Source: Mesostigma viride (Eukaryota > Streptophyta > Mesostigmatophyceae > Mesostigmatales > Mesostigmataceae). Taken from it: a stretch of DNA of 64,000 bases. Of this stretch, positions 46,231-57,509 are shown one piece after another; within the stretch, counting starts at the first letter, position 1; each line of letters starts with the position of its first letter. Made by a program: the position numbers and the translations under genes. Under the pieces are notes generated by a model, which saw only the letters and a list, made by a program, of their open reading frames with translations, did no database searches and was not told the origin of the DNA. The stretch lies in contig RPFO01000667.1 of assembly GCA_009746045.1 (NCBI GenBank), positions 1,210,752 through 1,274,751 of the forward strand, in the 5' to 3' direction.

Positions 46231-46394
46231 GAGGTTTATAGCTGGGCGTTTGCTTTGGTTTGAGTGATTTCACTCTGCTGTAAGTAATTATATTATTAAT
46301 ATATATCAAAGAGACAACACATATATTAATAATATAATTACTTACAGCAGAGTGAAAGCACTCAAACCAAAGCAAACGCCCAGCTATAAACCTC
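46231..46394. repeat. Near-perfect fold-back, ~74-bp arms
   Basis: The left arm (gaggtttatagctgggcgtt through attattaatatata) is the reverse complement of the right arm (about 46321-46394), with one visible mismatch. The short spacer between them contains caaagagacaac. It is an extruding palindrome or the relic of a miniature element. Confidence 0.85.
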
Positions 46395-46462
46395 ACATAT
46401 ATACCAGTAGTGTATATTAGTCAGGCTTAGCCTAGCATGTGGCCCACGCGCATGTGCGCCCA

Positions 46463-46565
46463 TAATGGCCCCCATGGATGTTGCCTTCAGAACTTAGCCA
46501 AGCCATGCCTATAATGGGACCCCCATGGATGTTGCATTAAGAATTTAGCCATGCTATGCCATGCA
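46463..46565 (+). repeat. ~58-bp tandem duplication
   Basis: Two copies of the block around cccccatggatgttgc through cttagccaagccatgcc lie in tandem with several differences. Confidence 0.65.
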
Positions 46566-46659
46566 GAGAGATGCTCTCTGTCGAGAAGCCATGTCCTAGC
46601 TCTTGTATAGCCATGATGATCTTCCTCCCCCGTGCCAGGATCCCCCCCTTAGGCGGGTT

Positions 46660-46837
46660 GAACCTGAGACAGCATGGTGGTGCGGGTGCCCTGGTGCACC
46701 TAGAGCACGGGTAGCTTACATTCCCACCCTTGCATGAAGTAGCCTCGGATGTATTAAAAGCCATATGCCCCTTCTCAGGGATACGTGCTACATTGACTCC
46801 CAACGAAGTGATTAAAATTAAATTAAATTAAATTATA
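46660..46837 (+). mobile_element. SINE-like element with LINE-type 3' end
   Basis: This is homologous to the minus-strand element at 2531-2705. Its hairpin region tgactcccaacgaagtga is followed by an (AAATT)n tail, which runs directly into the tail of the opposed LINE B. Confidence 0.7.
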
Positions 46838-46943
46838 ACATGCCTCCGTGGGGAGGTCATGTAGCACATATTTCATGATGGATGGGGTGGAGGAAGCCGC
46901 GTGATCGAACTATCCGAACTCTATCTAGAAAAGCCTAACTACA

Positions 46944-49900
46944 CTACTCATCAAAACGCCTCCTCCGCTTGGGGGGAGGTGGCTTGCCCACAGGGTCGGG
47001 CGTGTGTGCCTTGACAATCTTCTTCCACCGCTCCTTGTCCTGCATGGCAGTCCAAAGACGGGAGAGAGAGTGGATGCGGTACTCAAACTGGGCTGGGACC
47101 ACTAGGTCGTCCAGCAACATCTGGGTATAGGTCATGGCATGTTTCCCTACCTTTTTAGGAATGTTCTTGGGGCCAGGCCAGGTCAAAATGTGCCGCCCCG
47201 GTTGGCCGAGCCGCTGGGGACCGGCCAGACCAAGGGCGGTGTCGACCTGGCTGGTGCGAGCAAGATGTCCTACAAATGCTATCCTACGCTGTCTAATCTC
47301 GTCCGAAATACGCGGCATACCGTGATACAAAGACTCTAAGGACCTACGCTGAGAAAACCCGACATTCAGGACCTGTCGGAGCATCCGGGTTACCGTGCCG
47401 TCTAGCTTGGCTGCCAGTGTTGCCGTGAGTGTCCATGCCTCGGCGCCATACGTGAGCACCGTGAGGACGAGGACCTTGAAGAGCATGCGCTTGCGGTGCT
47501 CGTCCAGGCCCTTGGAGCGCCAGTAGGTGTTGAGCGAACGGAGCTTGGCCCAGGAAAGGCCGATGCGGGTGTCCACATCGTCGGCAGTGTCCGGAAGCCA
47601 ACTCCCCAACAGCTTGAAGCGGTCGCGGAGTGGGACCTCCGTCCCGTCTAGCAGGCGCGGCAGCGGTGGGCGACTGGAGGCCCCAATCACCATCGCCTCA
47701 GTTTTGACACTAATCTCCAACCCCACCGCCCTCGCCTCCAGGCCCAGACAGTCCAGCCAGGTCTGAATGTGCTCGGGGCGCGCGATGAGGGTGGTGTCGT
47801 CCGCGTAAATCAGGTCAGCCAGGCGGTAACCCGTGCTAACCCCGCCGTGCCCACGCTCGTTAAGGATGTCCAAGCCTGGCTCGAACCCCTTAACTCGTCG
47901 TCTGTCCCTGGTCCTCTACGGAGGACTGAGTTGAACTCAGTCCTCTCTAGAGGACCGAGTTTTTGGGTTTCGTAGAAAATTCGCCCCGGTCAGAATGTTT
48001 GACAAAAAAATTCTCTCAAAATTTATTCAAATACTACGTGAAAAGATCTTTCTTGGACATATTTTTGGGATTTTTTTGGATTTGGTATGAGCGGCTAAAT
48101 GTACGGTCAAAGTACAGGTGGTAAGGGTACTTTTCCACGTGAAACGCGAGTTCCGGAAATGCACGACCTAGCCATGGCGGCTCGCGCCCATGCATGCAGT
48201 TTACGTTTGCGGACGAGTTAGCTGTCCAAACTCAGGAAATAGATTTAACATGCCCTAAAGATGATAAAAATACATTTTTAGCTCGCGGGGATGCGATTTA
48301 CCCGGTGTCGGCACTGTTCTTGCTGGAAAAAACTGCGATAAGGCAGGTCGACGGAATTGATGACTGCGCTTGCTTTCCGGCGCAATTTCAATGGCTGATA
48401 GGTTTCTTTCTACATTTTAACATGCATTGTATTAGAATAAATTGAGTGACAGTATAGATTTGAGTATTTCGACCATTCTGTCACGTCATGGTCTATGTGC
48501 CGCAAAGTGCCACTTTTGCGGGCACCGCCTGGGCCAAGGTAACGCCAGCCGTGCCAGGTAAAGCCGGATAATCGTTGCCTCTTCGTTTCTTGATGTTCGT
48601 ACATGAGTTTAAGCTTGCGAGGCGTTGTCAGGTTCAAGTCTTGATGCTCTTTCTTGACCGTTGCCTGCCCTCTCTAAAACCCCCTTTTCAGATGATGTTA
48701 TCAGGCATTTGCCTTGACCCAGTGTAGTTGTGCAGGGTTTTAGGAGCTGTGCAGGTTTAAACACCTTCATAGATGTTAGTTATTCTTTTGCTACGTTCAT
48801 ACTGCATGATTTTGAGGCCACGGGCCGCGTCAAGGGTGCATTCAAGCTTTTACGGGTGAGTGAAAAGTCTTGGTGACAAACCACTGCCATCATGTGCCAG
48901 CAACTATGTTGGCCACATCATGGCAAGGCAAAACAGTTATAGCCATATCTATTGTTGTTAGAAACAATGGAAATATGCTTAACCTACCCATTATATTGGT
49001 GGTTGACACTTATAACATAACCCTTTGTTGGTAGGGTATCCAAGCCCATTCCCTACATGCATGCATAGGCTCTCACTACATGATAAGGTATGATATACCT
49101 GAAGTATGATGATGCAAGTGTGTTGTCCTGTAATGCTTGAAGGGAAATGAGTTGATTGGGATGGTTGGTGGCCACGGTGGTGTGTAGTATGACCGCACTT
49201 ACATGCTAGCAAAGTTAGCAAAAGCCCCATTCCTCTCCTGAGGACTGAGAGTTTTTTAATTGTTTCAGGCAGTGGCAGTGGCCAAATTGAGCCCAGTTTT
49301 TTTCCACGTTTCAAGAACTATATTGTTTACATGCCTATATTTTTTCTTCATGCACGAGGATTTGATTGAATTTTTCCCACTCGTTCTTATCCCGAAAAAT
49401 GCAAATTCGCGAGGGGTGCCCATCGTCCGTGTAATTTTCAGGTGTTCGGGTCAAGTTTTCACATATGCAGTATTTTTGCCAACAAAATGACATCTAGTAC
49501 ACCCCCGATCCACATCAAAACATTTGGGATGGACCCCCCACCTAGTCGCTACACGCGGTTGAAAATTGTCAACTCAGTCCTCCTGTGAGGACTGAGTTGG
49601 GACAGACGACGAGTTAAGAGCAGTAAAGCGCGCACGTGCCTGGCGCATGACGTGGTCCACGACAATAATGAACAGGTATGGAGACAGGACACAACCTTGC
49701 CACACCCCGTGGTGAAGGGGGAATGGTGGGGTGGTGCCTTCCGCAGTCCGCACTACTGCCTGTGAGCCCTCATACAGTCGGCGAATGGCAGCAATAAACG
49801 CTGGTGGCACGCGGTCCAGAGCTAGGATGGCCCAAAGAGCCTCCCAGAGGACCGTGTCGAAGGCCTTGATATAGTCAACAAAAATGAGGACCAGCGGCAA

Positions 49901-50839
49901 ACTGTCAGGGGGAAGGCGACGCACCTCCTCCATCAACCGGCGCGCGACAAACACAGCCATGACAGTGTTACGACCACTACGGAAACCCATCTGAGACTCA
50001 CCCAGGTGTGGGTCCAGCGCGGCGCGGAGCCTGTGCAGCATCATGCGCATGAAGACCTTCAGCGCGGCGCTCTGGAGGCAGACACCCCGGTAGTTACCGG
50101 GGTCAGCAGCAGAGCCCTTCTTGTACAGCATGACGCGGATGGCCGTCTGCCACTCAGCAGGCGGAGGCTCGTCAGAGAGCAGGACACGGTTGCAGAACGC
50201 CAGCAGAAGATCCCTAACCGCCAGATCAGGGGTCTTCAGCAGCTCAGCAGAAAGGTGGTCGGCCCCGACCGCCGCATCGTACCGCAGGCGAGCAAGGGCG
50301 CCGTCCAATTCCTCCAAAGTGAAGGGGTGGACGACGTCGTTGGTGGCAAGGCAGCCCTCCTTCAAGGCGGGGACTTGGTAGTCCGCGGCCGAGGAGGGGG
50401 GCGCTGGCGGCGGCGGGGGTCCGGCGACCCCGAGGCGGGCGGCCGTCTCGGGGTGAAGCGGCGGGGGGGGGGCGCGAGCCCCACCGGTCAAGGAAACATT
50501 GTGGGCCAACCAGCGGTCAAGGCTTACCGGCGCCGTGCCGTCCCCCGTGTGCTCCACCGGGGTGCGCTGCCGCCGGCCGCCGAGCCGGTCGAGGTGGTAC
50601 CACATGTCCTTGCCCTGGTTGCGAGCCTGGCAGGCCTTGGCATCCGCGATGCACTGGGCCGCCTCCGCGTCCTGAGCATGCTCGTAGGCCTCCACAAGGG
50701 CGGCCTTGAGCAATGGTTTCTGCAGCGGGTCCCGGTTACGCTTGAGGCGGTGCCGGGCGGCCAAGACCTTGGGGTCCTGGCGGTAGAGCGGGCCGGGGCG
50801 GCGGCGGGGCATGACCGGCAGGTGCCGGGCCGCCAGCAA
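46944..50839 (-). pseudogene. LINE ORF2 reverse transcriptase, split by a transposon
   Basis: It carries the RT motifs FVDYIKAFDTVLWEALW (A), HHGVWQGCVLSPYLF (B) and LADLIYADDTTLIARP (C), the linker LLGSWLPDTADDVDTRIGLS and the C-terminal GHLARTSQVDTALGLAGPQ. The end KRRRRFDE matches the full-length copy. The only large lesion is the 1720-bp insertion at the AL/KGFEPG position. Confidence 0.85.
47894..49613. mobile_element. 1720-bp DNA transposon with TTAA target duplication
   Basis: TTAA flanks both sides (47890-47893 and 49614-49617). The intact LINE reads ctcttaagggg there, proving the site. The ends are inverted CTCGTCGTCTGTCCC. Subterminal palindromes of GAGGACTGAGTT occur at both ends (47922-47950 and 49570-49598). 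TTAA targets are typical of piggyBac, but the ends do not match the canonical piggyBac termini as I remember them, so the family is tentative. No transposase is recognised. The open frame 48194-48445 (83 residues, FADELAVQTQEIDLTCP) is unidentified and may be captured sequence. Confidence 0.85.
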
Positions 50840-50923
50840 CGGGGCACGGGCCGCAAAGCCCGCAAAAATGGCTGCGTTGGGGGCACCCTTGTCCAGCTCG
50901 TCGACGTCCGCCCAACGAAGTGA

Positions 50924-51156
50924 TGTTGATAATTAATTAATTAATTAATTAATACACGTAATGATTCAGGCGCGCAAGCGGTTTGCTCGCATTGTGCATG
51001 GGTAGGGAACCAGGGGTGAAGGTCGCCAACCATTTCTGGCATGGCGGGGCGCGGACACGGAGATTCAGCTAGCGGAAATAATCAGCCGACACCACCGGGG
51101 TTGTAGCCAAGAGTGTACAATAAACCATATGCCCCTTCTCAGGGATATTAAATTAA
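50924..51156 (+). mobile_element. Retroelement tails and repeat shared with 5682-5762
   Basis: A plus-oriented hairpin half (cccaacgaagtgat) and (TTAA)n tail occupy 50910-50953. The dispersed repeat 51035-51150 follows. Confidence 0.6.
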
Positions 51157-51520
51157 AAAATTAAATTATAACCTGCCTCCGTTGGGAGATCATGTAGCAC
51201 ATATTCAGTCCTTGATGGGTGGTGGAAAGGGGAGAGCCGCGTAATCTAACTATCCTAACGCTAATCTAGTCTAGAAAAATCCTAAATGCCCTACTCGTCA
51301 AAACGCCTCCTCCTCTAATTGGGGGGAGGGGGCTTGCCCACAGAGTCGGGCGTGTGAGCCTTGACAATCTTCCGCCACCGCGTCTTGTTCAGACTGCATG
51401 GCAGTCCAAAGAAGGGAGAGAGAGTGGATGCGGTATTCAAACTGGGCTGGGACCAGTAGGTCATCCATCAACATCTGTACGTAGTTCGTGACATGTTTCC
51501 CTACCCTTTTGGGAATCTCA
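51157..51520 (-). mobile_element. Short LINE 3'-end fragment
   Basis: The 3' hairpin and AT-rich tail are at 51150-51195. The upstream minus-strand codons KRVGKHVTNYVQMLMDDLLV and QFEYRIHSLS are the LINE C-terminus. It is truncated at about 51515, where another retroelement end (ctcagggatatgtgttacat) joins. Confidence 0.75.
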
Positions 51521-51853
51521 GGGATATGTGTTACATATACTCCCCACGGGTTTTTCCTTATGTTGTGCACATGCCTATAGAAAATTGAGCGCCGAGCTAT
51601 GGATGCCGAGAATGCTCATAACTTTTGACTCCGGGCGCACGTGAAATTTGGTCGGGTAAATTGCAACAGACTCGCTTTTTGATGACGAACACGCTGATCT
51701 AATTTTTGGCAGCCATCGCCCAGGATTTCGCAAGTTATCGCCAGCGGCCTGCCCAGCAGATATCGCTATTTTTCTGCACGATATGGCGGCACCACGCACG
51801 TGAACCGTGTGCCTGCGCCCCCTGCCCTCGTCTAGGTGTGATTAAACGTAGAT

Positions 51854-53007
51854 ATGGAGGCCCCCGCATCGTCTTCAGCTTCTGTCGCCGAGTCTACCGA
51901 TGCCCAGCTTGCTGTAAACAAAATCGCCAACGACAGCCATGTCGCCGCCGAGAACGCCGCTCAAAAGCGGCCAAAGACTTCGGAAGCAACTCCGATAGAT
52001 ACTGAAACCTCCTTGCCGGAAGCCATTCCCTCAGCATTCTACATTCCCGACCAGCGTTTGAGCCTGACCAACATCGCTGCCTTACTCGCCTACAAAGACG
52101 CCGCCGTAACCAGCGTGCTGAAGCTCCGCAGAGACAACGATGCCCCGGTTCGCCACCCTACCACAGGCAAGATTATGGAAGCTCCTGAGGATGAGTGGGG
52201 TAATTGGGAGCCGGACCAGCGTCAGCTTGCCTGTCTTATTTCGTGCTGCCCTGCGCTTGTCGAGCTGCCGGCGACAGCCATCGCCGGGCCACCCCCCGCG
52301 TCCGATATTACCGGGCAACTGCAGAACCTAGCACATGCAGTCTTTTACGACCGTGCAGGGCGAAATTAAGGTCCTGACGGAGGCGTCTGCAGCTGCGACA
52401 GCCGAATTACTGGAGCTGAAGAAAGCCATGGCAGCCCCCGCCAAAACGACCACGTTTGCCGACGTTACCGGCAAGCATGCAGTTGACCACCATTGTTCAA
52501 CAGGCGGCCAAGTCTGCCGCTACCGCTGCGGTCACCCAGAATGCAGTGCAGCAACGCCAACGCAATATGGTAATCAAGAACTTCCAGAAAGGCGAGGCCC
52601 ATGAGACAGCACACTCACTTACCGAGGTGCTGCGCGGCCCAGCGTTTCTGGGAAAGCTGCAGCTCCAGAACCGTGTTGCCATTGAACGTGCCATTCGGCT
52701 GCCAGGCCCTATGGGCCTGGTCGTCGTCACCATGGCCTCCATGCACGACAAACGTCTCGTCCTGGGAGCACGTCGTCTGCTCCAGCGTGGGGAGTTCAGC
52801 CTCGACGAGGACTACACGCCGGCTCAACTGAAGGCGAGGAGCGCGGTGTGGAACAGCCCCATCGTCCAGGCAACCAAGGAGCGCGAGGCCCCGGGTAAGC
52901 GCATTAAAAGCTGCGTCTGCTTCCAGATGGCTCCTTTGCAGCATTCTTTGAGGGGAAGCAGCTTAAAGGTGTTCAGATTAACACCCCTCCAGAGCGGAGT
53001 CTCGTGA
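51854..53007 (+). pseudogene. LINE ORF1 (frameshifted)
   Basis: The start is MEAPASSSASVAESTDAQLA. A helical region follows (LLELKKAMAAPAKTTTFADV), then RNMVIKNFQKGEAHETAHSL and the C-terminal motif RRLLQRGEFSLDEDYTPAQL, homologous to the other ORF1 copies. Two frameshifts lie near 52330-52370 and 52480. Confidence 0.75.
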
Positions 53008-53123
53008 GGTGTCTAGCAGGAAAGGTGCTGCCCCCGGTGGTGTCCGTAGGTAGACAACCTTTCTCGTCGGCTCGCGGCTAACAGGCTTCGGAGACAGCCT
53101 CTAAACAGTCCCGTTCCACTACC

Positions 53124-56100
53124 ATGCCTCGACCTAACCGTCGGGTGAAAGCCATGGTGGTGCCGGTATTTCGGGCCACAACCTCATCTGTCAAATGTCA
53201 GATTCGTAAAACCCAACGTTTGCTAGATTACCTACGCCTCGGCGTTGTGCAATCAGCCCCAACCCCGAATACCCCGAGCAAGCGGCAGGCTCGCATCCTA
53301 CGCTTGCAGGACAAAATAAATGCGATGAAAAGCACTATTTCTACCGCTTCCCTTCCCCCCTCCGTTTCACCCCCACCTCCACCCCCCGCCGCATCCACCC
53401 CCATCATCCATCGTCGTCCTCCCCTGGTGGGCCAGCAGGCATCCTTGGCCCTTGCCACTTTTAACACCCGCACATTGCTAGATGACGACCATAGCTGCCG
53501 GATCGAGGAGCTAGTCGCATTTTGCATTGAGCATCGTGTATCTATATTAGGCGTCCAGGAACACCGCCGCACGGTGCCACTTGGCCTGGTGAGCACTGCT
53601 CGCTTGGCGGGTGGCTGGCGGTTTTACTTCGCTGGCAGCGGTACGTCTGGCCAAGGTGGTGTTGGTCTTTTGTGTTCGCCGCTGGCAGTTGCTAGCCTCA
53701 GCACGCTTAAGTTTCTAACCCCACGCCTTATGGTAGCACATTTCACCTCTGTCGAGGGGCGGTCTAAACACCACCTCACGGTGGGGGTGGGCTACGCACC
53801 CCACAGTGGTCTACTGATTCGGCCCGTGAGGAGTTCTTCGAATCCTTGCATGACCTTGAGAGGGTCACCCCGGCCCGCCACTTTTTGGTTATGCTGCTCG
53901 ACGCCAATGCCACGCTCCCCGTGGGCACTGCTGGCAGCCGCTTTGCGCCTGCTGACACTACTGCTAACGACAACACTCCCCTGTTTTCTGCCTTTTTGCG
54001 GGATAGCGGGATGGTTGCTGTCAACTGCCACTTCCAACGTCCCTCACAGGACTTGGTCACTTTTCGTGGCCCTAACGGCCGTCAGGCCTGTTTGGACTAC
54101 GTGGTGGTACGGCAGTCCAGGTGCACCTCGGTCCTGGACACCCGAGTGTTTGACACGCCACGGTGTGCTCTGACCACCGGTTGGTGCGCGCGACCCTTCG
54201 GCTCCGGTTCCACGTCCCCGCGCGCCGCGCCCCAGTGGTCCGCCCTGACTGGTCTGCTCTACGTCCGGTCAAGGGAGATCCTGAGGACTGGACGGACGCC
54301 GAGCACGAGCGGAACTGGTGCCGACGGAAGTACCTGTCGGCACTGGACGCCCGGGCGGACGTCGACGAGCTGGACAATGGTGCCCCCAACGCAGCCATTT
54401 TTGCGGGCTTTGCGGCCCGTGCCCCGTTGCTGGCGGCCCGGCACCTGCCGGTCATGCCCCGCCGCCGCCCCGGCCCGCTCTACCGCCAGGACCCCAAGGT
54501 CTTGGCCGCCCGGCACCGCCTCAAGCGTAACCGGGACCCGCTGCAGAAACCATTGCTCAAGGCCGCCCTTGTGGAGGCCTACGAGCACGCTCAGGACGCG
54601 GAGGCGGCCCAGTGCATCGCGGATGCCAAGGCCTGCCAGGCTCGCAACCAGGGCAAGGACATGTGGTACCACCTCGACCGGCTCGGCGGCCGGCGGCAGC
54701 GCACCCCGGTGGAGCACACGGGGGACGGCACGGCGCCGGTAAGCCTTGACCGCTGGTTGGCCCACAATGTTTCCTTGACCGGTGGGGCTCGCGCCCCCCC
54801 CCGCCGCTTCACCCCGAGACGGCCGCCCGCCTCGGGGTCGCCGGACCCCCGCCGCCGCCAGCGCCCCCCTCCTCGGCCGCGGACTACCAAGTCCCCGCCT
54901 TGCAGGAGGGCTGCCTTGCCACTGACGACGTCGTCCCCCCTTCACTTTGAAGGAATTGGACGGCGCCCTTGCTCGCCTGCGGTACGATGCGGCGGTCGGT
55001 GCCGACCACCTTTCTGCTGAGCTGCTGAAGACCCCTGATCTGGCGGTTAGGGATCTTCTGCTGGCGTTCTGCAACCGTGTCCTGCTCTCTGACGAGCCTC
55101 CGCCTGCTGAGTGGCAGACGGCCATCCGCGTCATGCTGTACAAGAAGGGCTCTGCTGCTGACCCCGGTAACTACCGGGGTGTCTGCCTCCAGAGCGCCGC
55201 GCTGAAGGTCTTCATGCGCATGATGCTGCACAGGCTCCGCGCCGCGCTGGACCCACACCTGGGTGAGTCTCAGATGGGTTTCCGTCGTGGTCGTAACACT
55301 GTCATGGCTGTGTTTGTCGCGCGCCGGTTGATGGAGGAGGTGCGTCGACTTCCCCCTGACAGTTTGCCGCTGGTCTTCATTTTTGTTGACTATATCAAGG
55401 CCTTTGACACGGTTCTCTGGGAGGCTCTTTGGGCCATCCTAGCTCTGGATCGGGTACCACCTGCGTTTATTGCTGCCATTCGCCGTCTGTATGAGGGTTC
55501 ACAGGCAGTAGTGCGGACTGCGGAGGGCACCACTCCACCATTCCCCCTTCACCACGGGGTGTGGCAAGGTTGTGTCCTGTCCCCATACCTGTTCATTATT
55601 GTCGTGGATCACGTCATGCGCCGGGCACGTGCGCGCTTTACTGCTCTTAAGGGGTTCGAGCCAGGCTTGGACATCCTTAACGTGAAAGAGCACGGCGGGG
55701 TTAGACCTGGTTACCGCCTTGCCGACCTGATTTATGCGGATGATACCACCCTCATCGAGAGCCCCGAGCACATTCAGACCTGGCTGGACTGCCTGGGCCT
55801 GGAGGCGCGGGCGGTGGGGCTGGAGATTAGTGTCAAAACTGAGGCGATGGTGATAGGAGCATCCAGTAAACCACCGCTGCCGCGCCTGCTCGACGGGACG
55901 GAGGTCCCGTTCCGCGACCGCTTCAAGCTGTTGGGGAGCTGGCTTCCTGACACCGCCGACGATGTGGACACCCGCATCGGCCTTGCCTGGGCCAAGCTCC
56001 GTTCGCTCACACCCTACTGGCGCTCGAAGGGCCTCAACGGGCACCGCAAGCGCATGCTCTTCAAGGTCCTCGTCCTCACGGTGCTCACGTACGGCGCCGA

Positions 56101-56596
56101 GGCGTGGACCCTCCCACCCAAACTGGCAGCTCGGCTCGACGGCACAGTTTACCGGATGCTCCGGCAGGTCCTGAATGTAGGTTTTTCCGAGCGTCCGTCA
56201 TCAGAGTCTTTGTATCATGGCATGCCTCGTGTTTCGGACGAGATTAGGCAGCGTAGGATAGCATTTGTAGGACACCTTGCACGCACCAGCCAGGTCGACA
56301 CCACCCTCGGTCTGGCCGGCCCCCAGCGGCTTGGACAGCCAGGGCGGCACATTCTGACCTGGCCTGGCCCCAAGGACATTCCCAAAAGGGTAGGGAAACC
56401 TGTCACCAACTACGTTCAGATGTTGATGGACGACCTAGTGGTCCCAGCCCAGTTTGAGCACCGCATCCACTCTCTCTCCCGTCTTTGGACTGCCATGCAG
56501 GACAAGACGCGGTGGAAGAAGCTTGTCAAGGCGCACACGCCCGACCCTGTGGGCAAGCCACCTCCCCCCAAGCGGAGGAGGCGTTTTGATGAGTAG
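53124..56596 (+). pseudogene. LINE ORF2: AP endonuclease and reverse transcriptase (frameshifted)
   Basis: The enzyme nicks target DNA and copies element RNA there. Endonuclease motifs: LATFNTRTLLDDDHSC, ILGVQEHRR, GYAPHS, LLDANAT and SDHRLV. RT motifs: FIFVDYIKAFDTV, GVWQGCVLSPYLF and DLIYADDTTL. The C-terminal region has YGAEAWTLPPKLAARLDG and GHLARTSQVDTTLG. Frameshifts occur near 53810, 54150, 54805 (in a C run) and about 54900-54950. The 549-residue open frame from 54947 to 56596 is intact RT. Confidence 0.88.
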
Positions 56597-56735
56597 TGCA
56601 GTTAGGATTTTCTAGATAGCGTTAGGATAGTTCGATCACGCGGCTTCCTCCACCCCATCCATCATGAAATATGTGCTACATGACCTCCCCACGGAAGCAT
56701 GTTATAATTTAATTTAATTTAATACTCCCCACGGA

Positions 56736-56765
56736 GATATGTTCATAATTAATTAATTAATTGAT
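56736..56765 (+). mobile_element. Detached retroelement 3' tip
   Basis: A second actccccacggagatatg hairpin and a TTAATTAATTAATT tail follow immediately after the LINE tail. Confidence 0.6.
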
Positions 56766-56888
56766 TCATGGGCACCACAAATAAAAGCCAGCCACCACAA
56801 ATAGGGGTTGCCTTGGGGAGCATTAGCGACACAGGGCTGCGAGGGGCAGCATGGAAGTGCACTACTCTGGACACCCCCCGCCCCCCAT

Positions 56889-57477
56889 CTATAAATAGAG
56901 CGAGGCCGCGAACACGACGTCGCGCTTGATGCGTGTGATGCCGTCCTCAAACTTCTTCTCCAAGTCCACCTCCCCGATCAGATGCAGGCCCGTGCAGACC
57001 TGGCGCAGCAGCTCCTCTAGCCTGCGGAAGCCCCTCACGAGGCTGCCCTCGAAGATCTCGGTCACTTTACAGATCTGGTGGAATTTAGCGCCGCGGCACC
57101 ACATGGACACGACCTCCATCAAGTCCGGCCGGAAGGAATCCACGTACTCCTCCACGTCGAGCTCCAGCTTGCACTCGACCGAGGCCTTGCCAACGCGGCG
57201 GGCGGTGTCGCGCAGAAGCAAGTGGACGCGCTTGAGGTCCTCCGGGAGCTTGTTTGCGGATGAACCCGTCCCGTTGCGCTCCGTCCAGACGAGGCAGCTG
57301 GCGAGGGAGACCGCCTCCTCGATGCTCAGGTTGTGGAAGACGCCGTTGAAGATCATCTCGGAGAGGACCTGCCAGGGAAGGGGGATGGGGACAGACAGTT
57401 GGAAAGATGGGGGCAGACAGTTTATCAAATCGGGGATATGCAGTTGTGAAGATTCAGCATACGTAACGGTGATTAAG

Positions 57478-57509
<32 letters not shown>

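Larger units (their letters stand above)
46838..50923 (-). mobile_element. LINE B, 5'-truncated, interrupted by a TTAA-target element
   Basis: The minus-strand RT runs from 50920 to 49618, then from 47889 to 46944. The 3' UTR hairpin follows near 46850-46880. The frame is open on both sides of the insertion, so this is one of the best-preserved RT copies. It lacks the endonuclease (truncated 5' of APNAAIFAGFAARAP). Confidence 0.9.
51575..56735 (+). mobile_element. Nearly full-length two-ORF LINE
   Basis: It has a 5' UTR (about 51575-51853, sharing the ctcataacttt and acacgctgatctaat blocks with other copies), ORF1 (51854-53007), ORF2 (53124-56596), a 3' UTR, a hairpin at 56679-56701 and a (TTTAA)n tail. 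About five frameshifts silence it, but all catalytic motifs remain. It sits tail-to-tail with MTR4. Confidence 0.88.
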
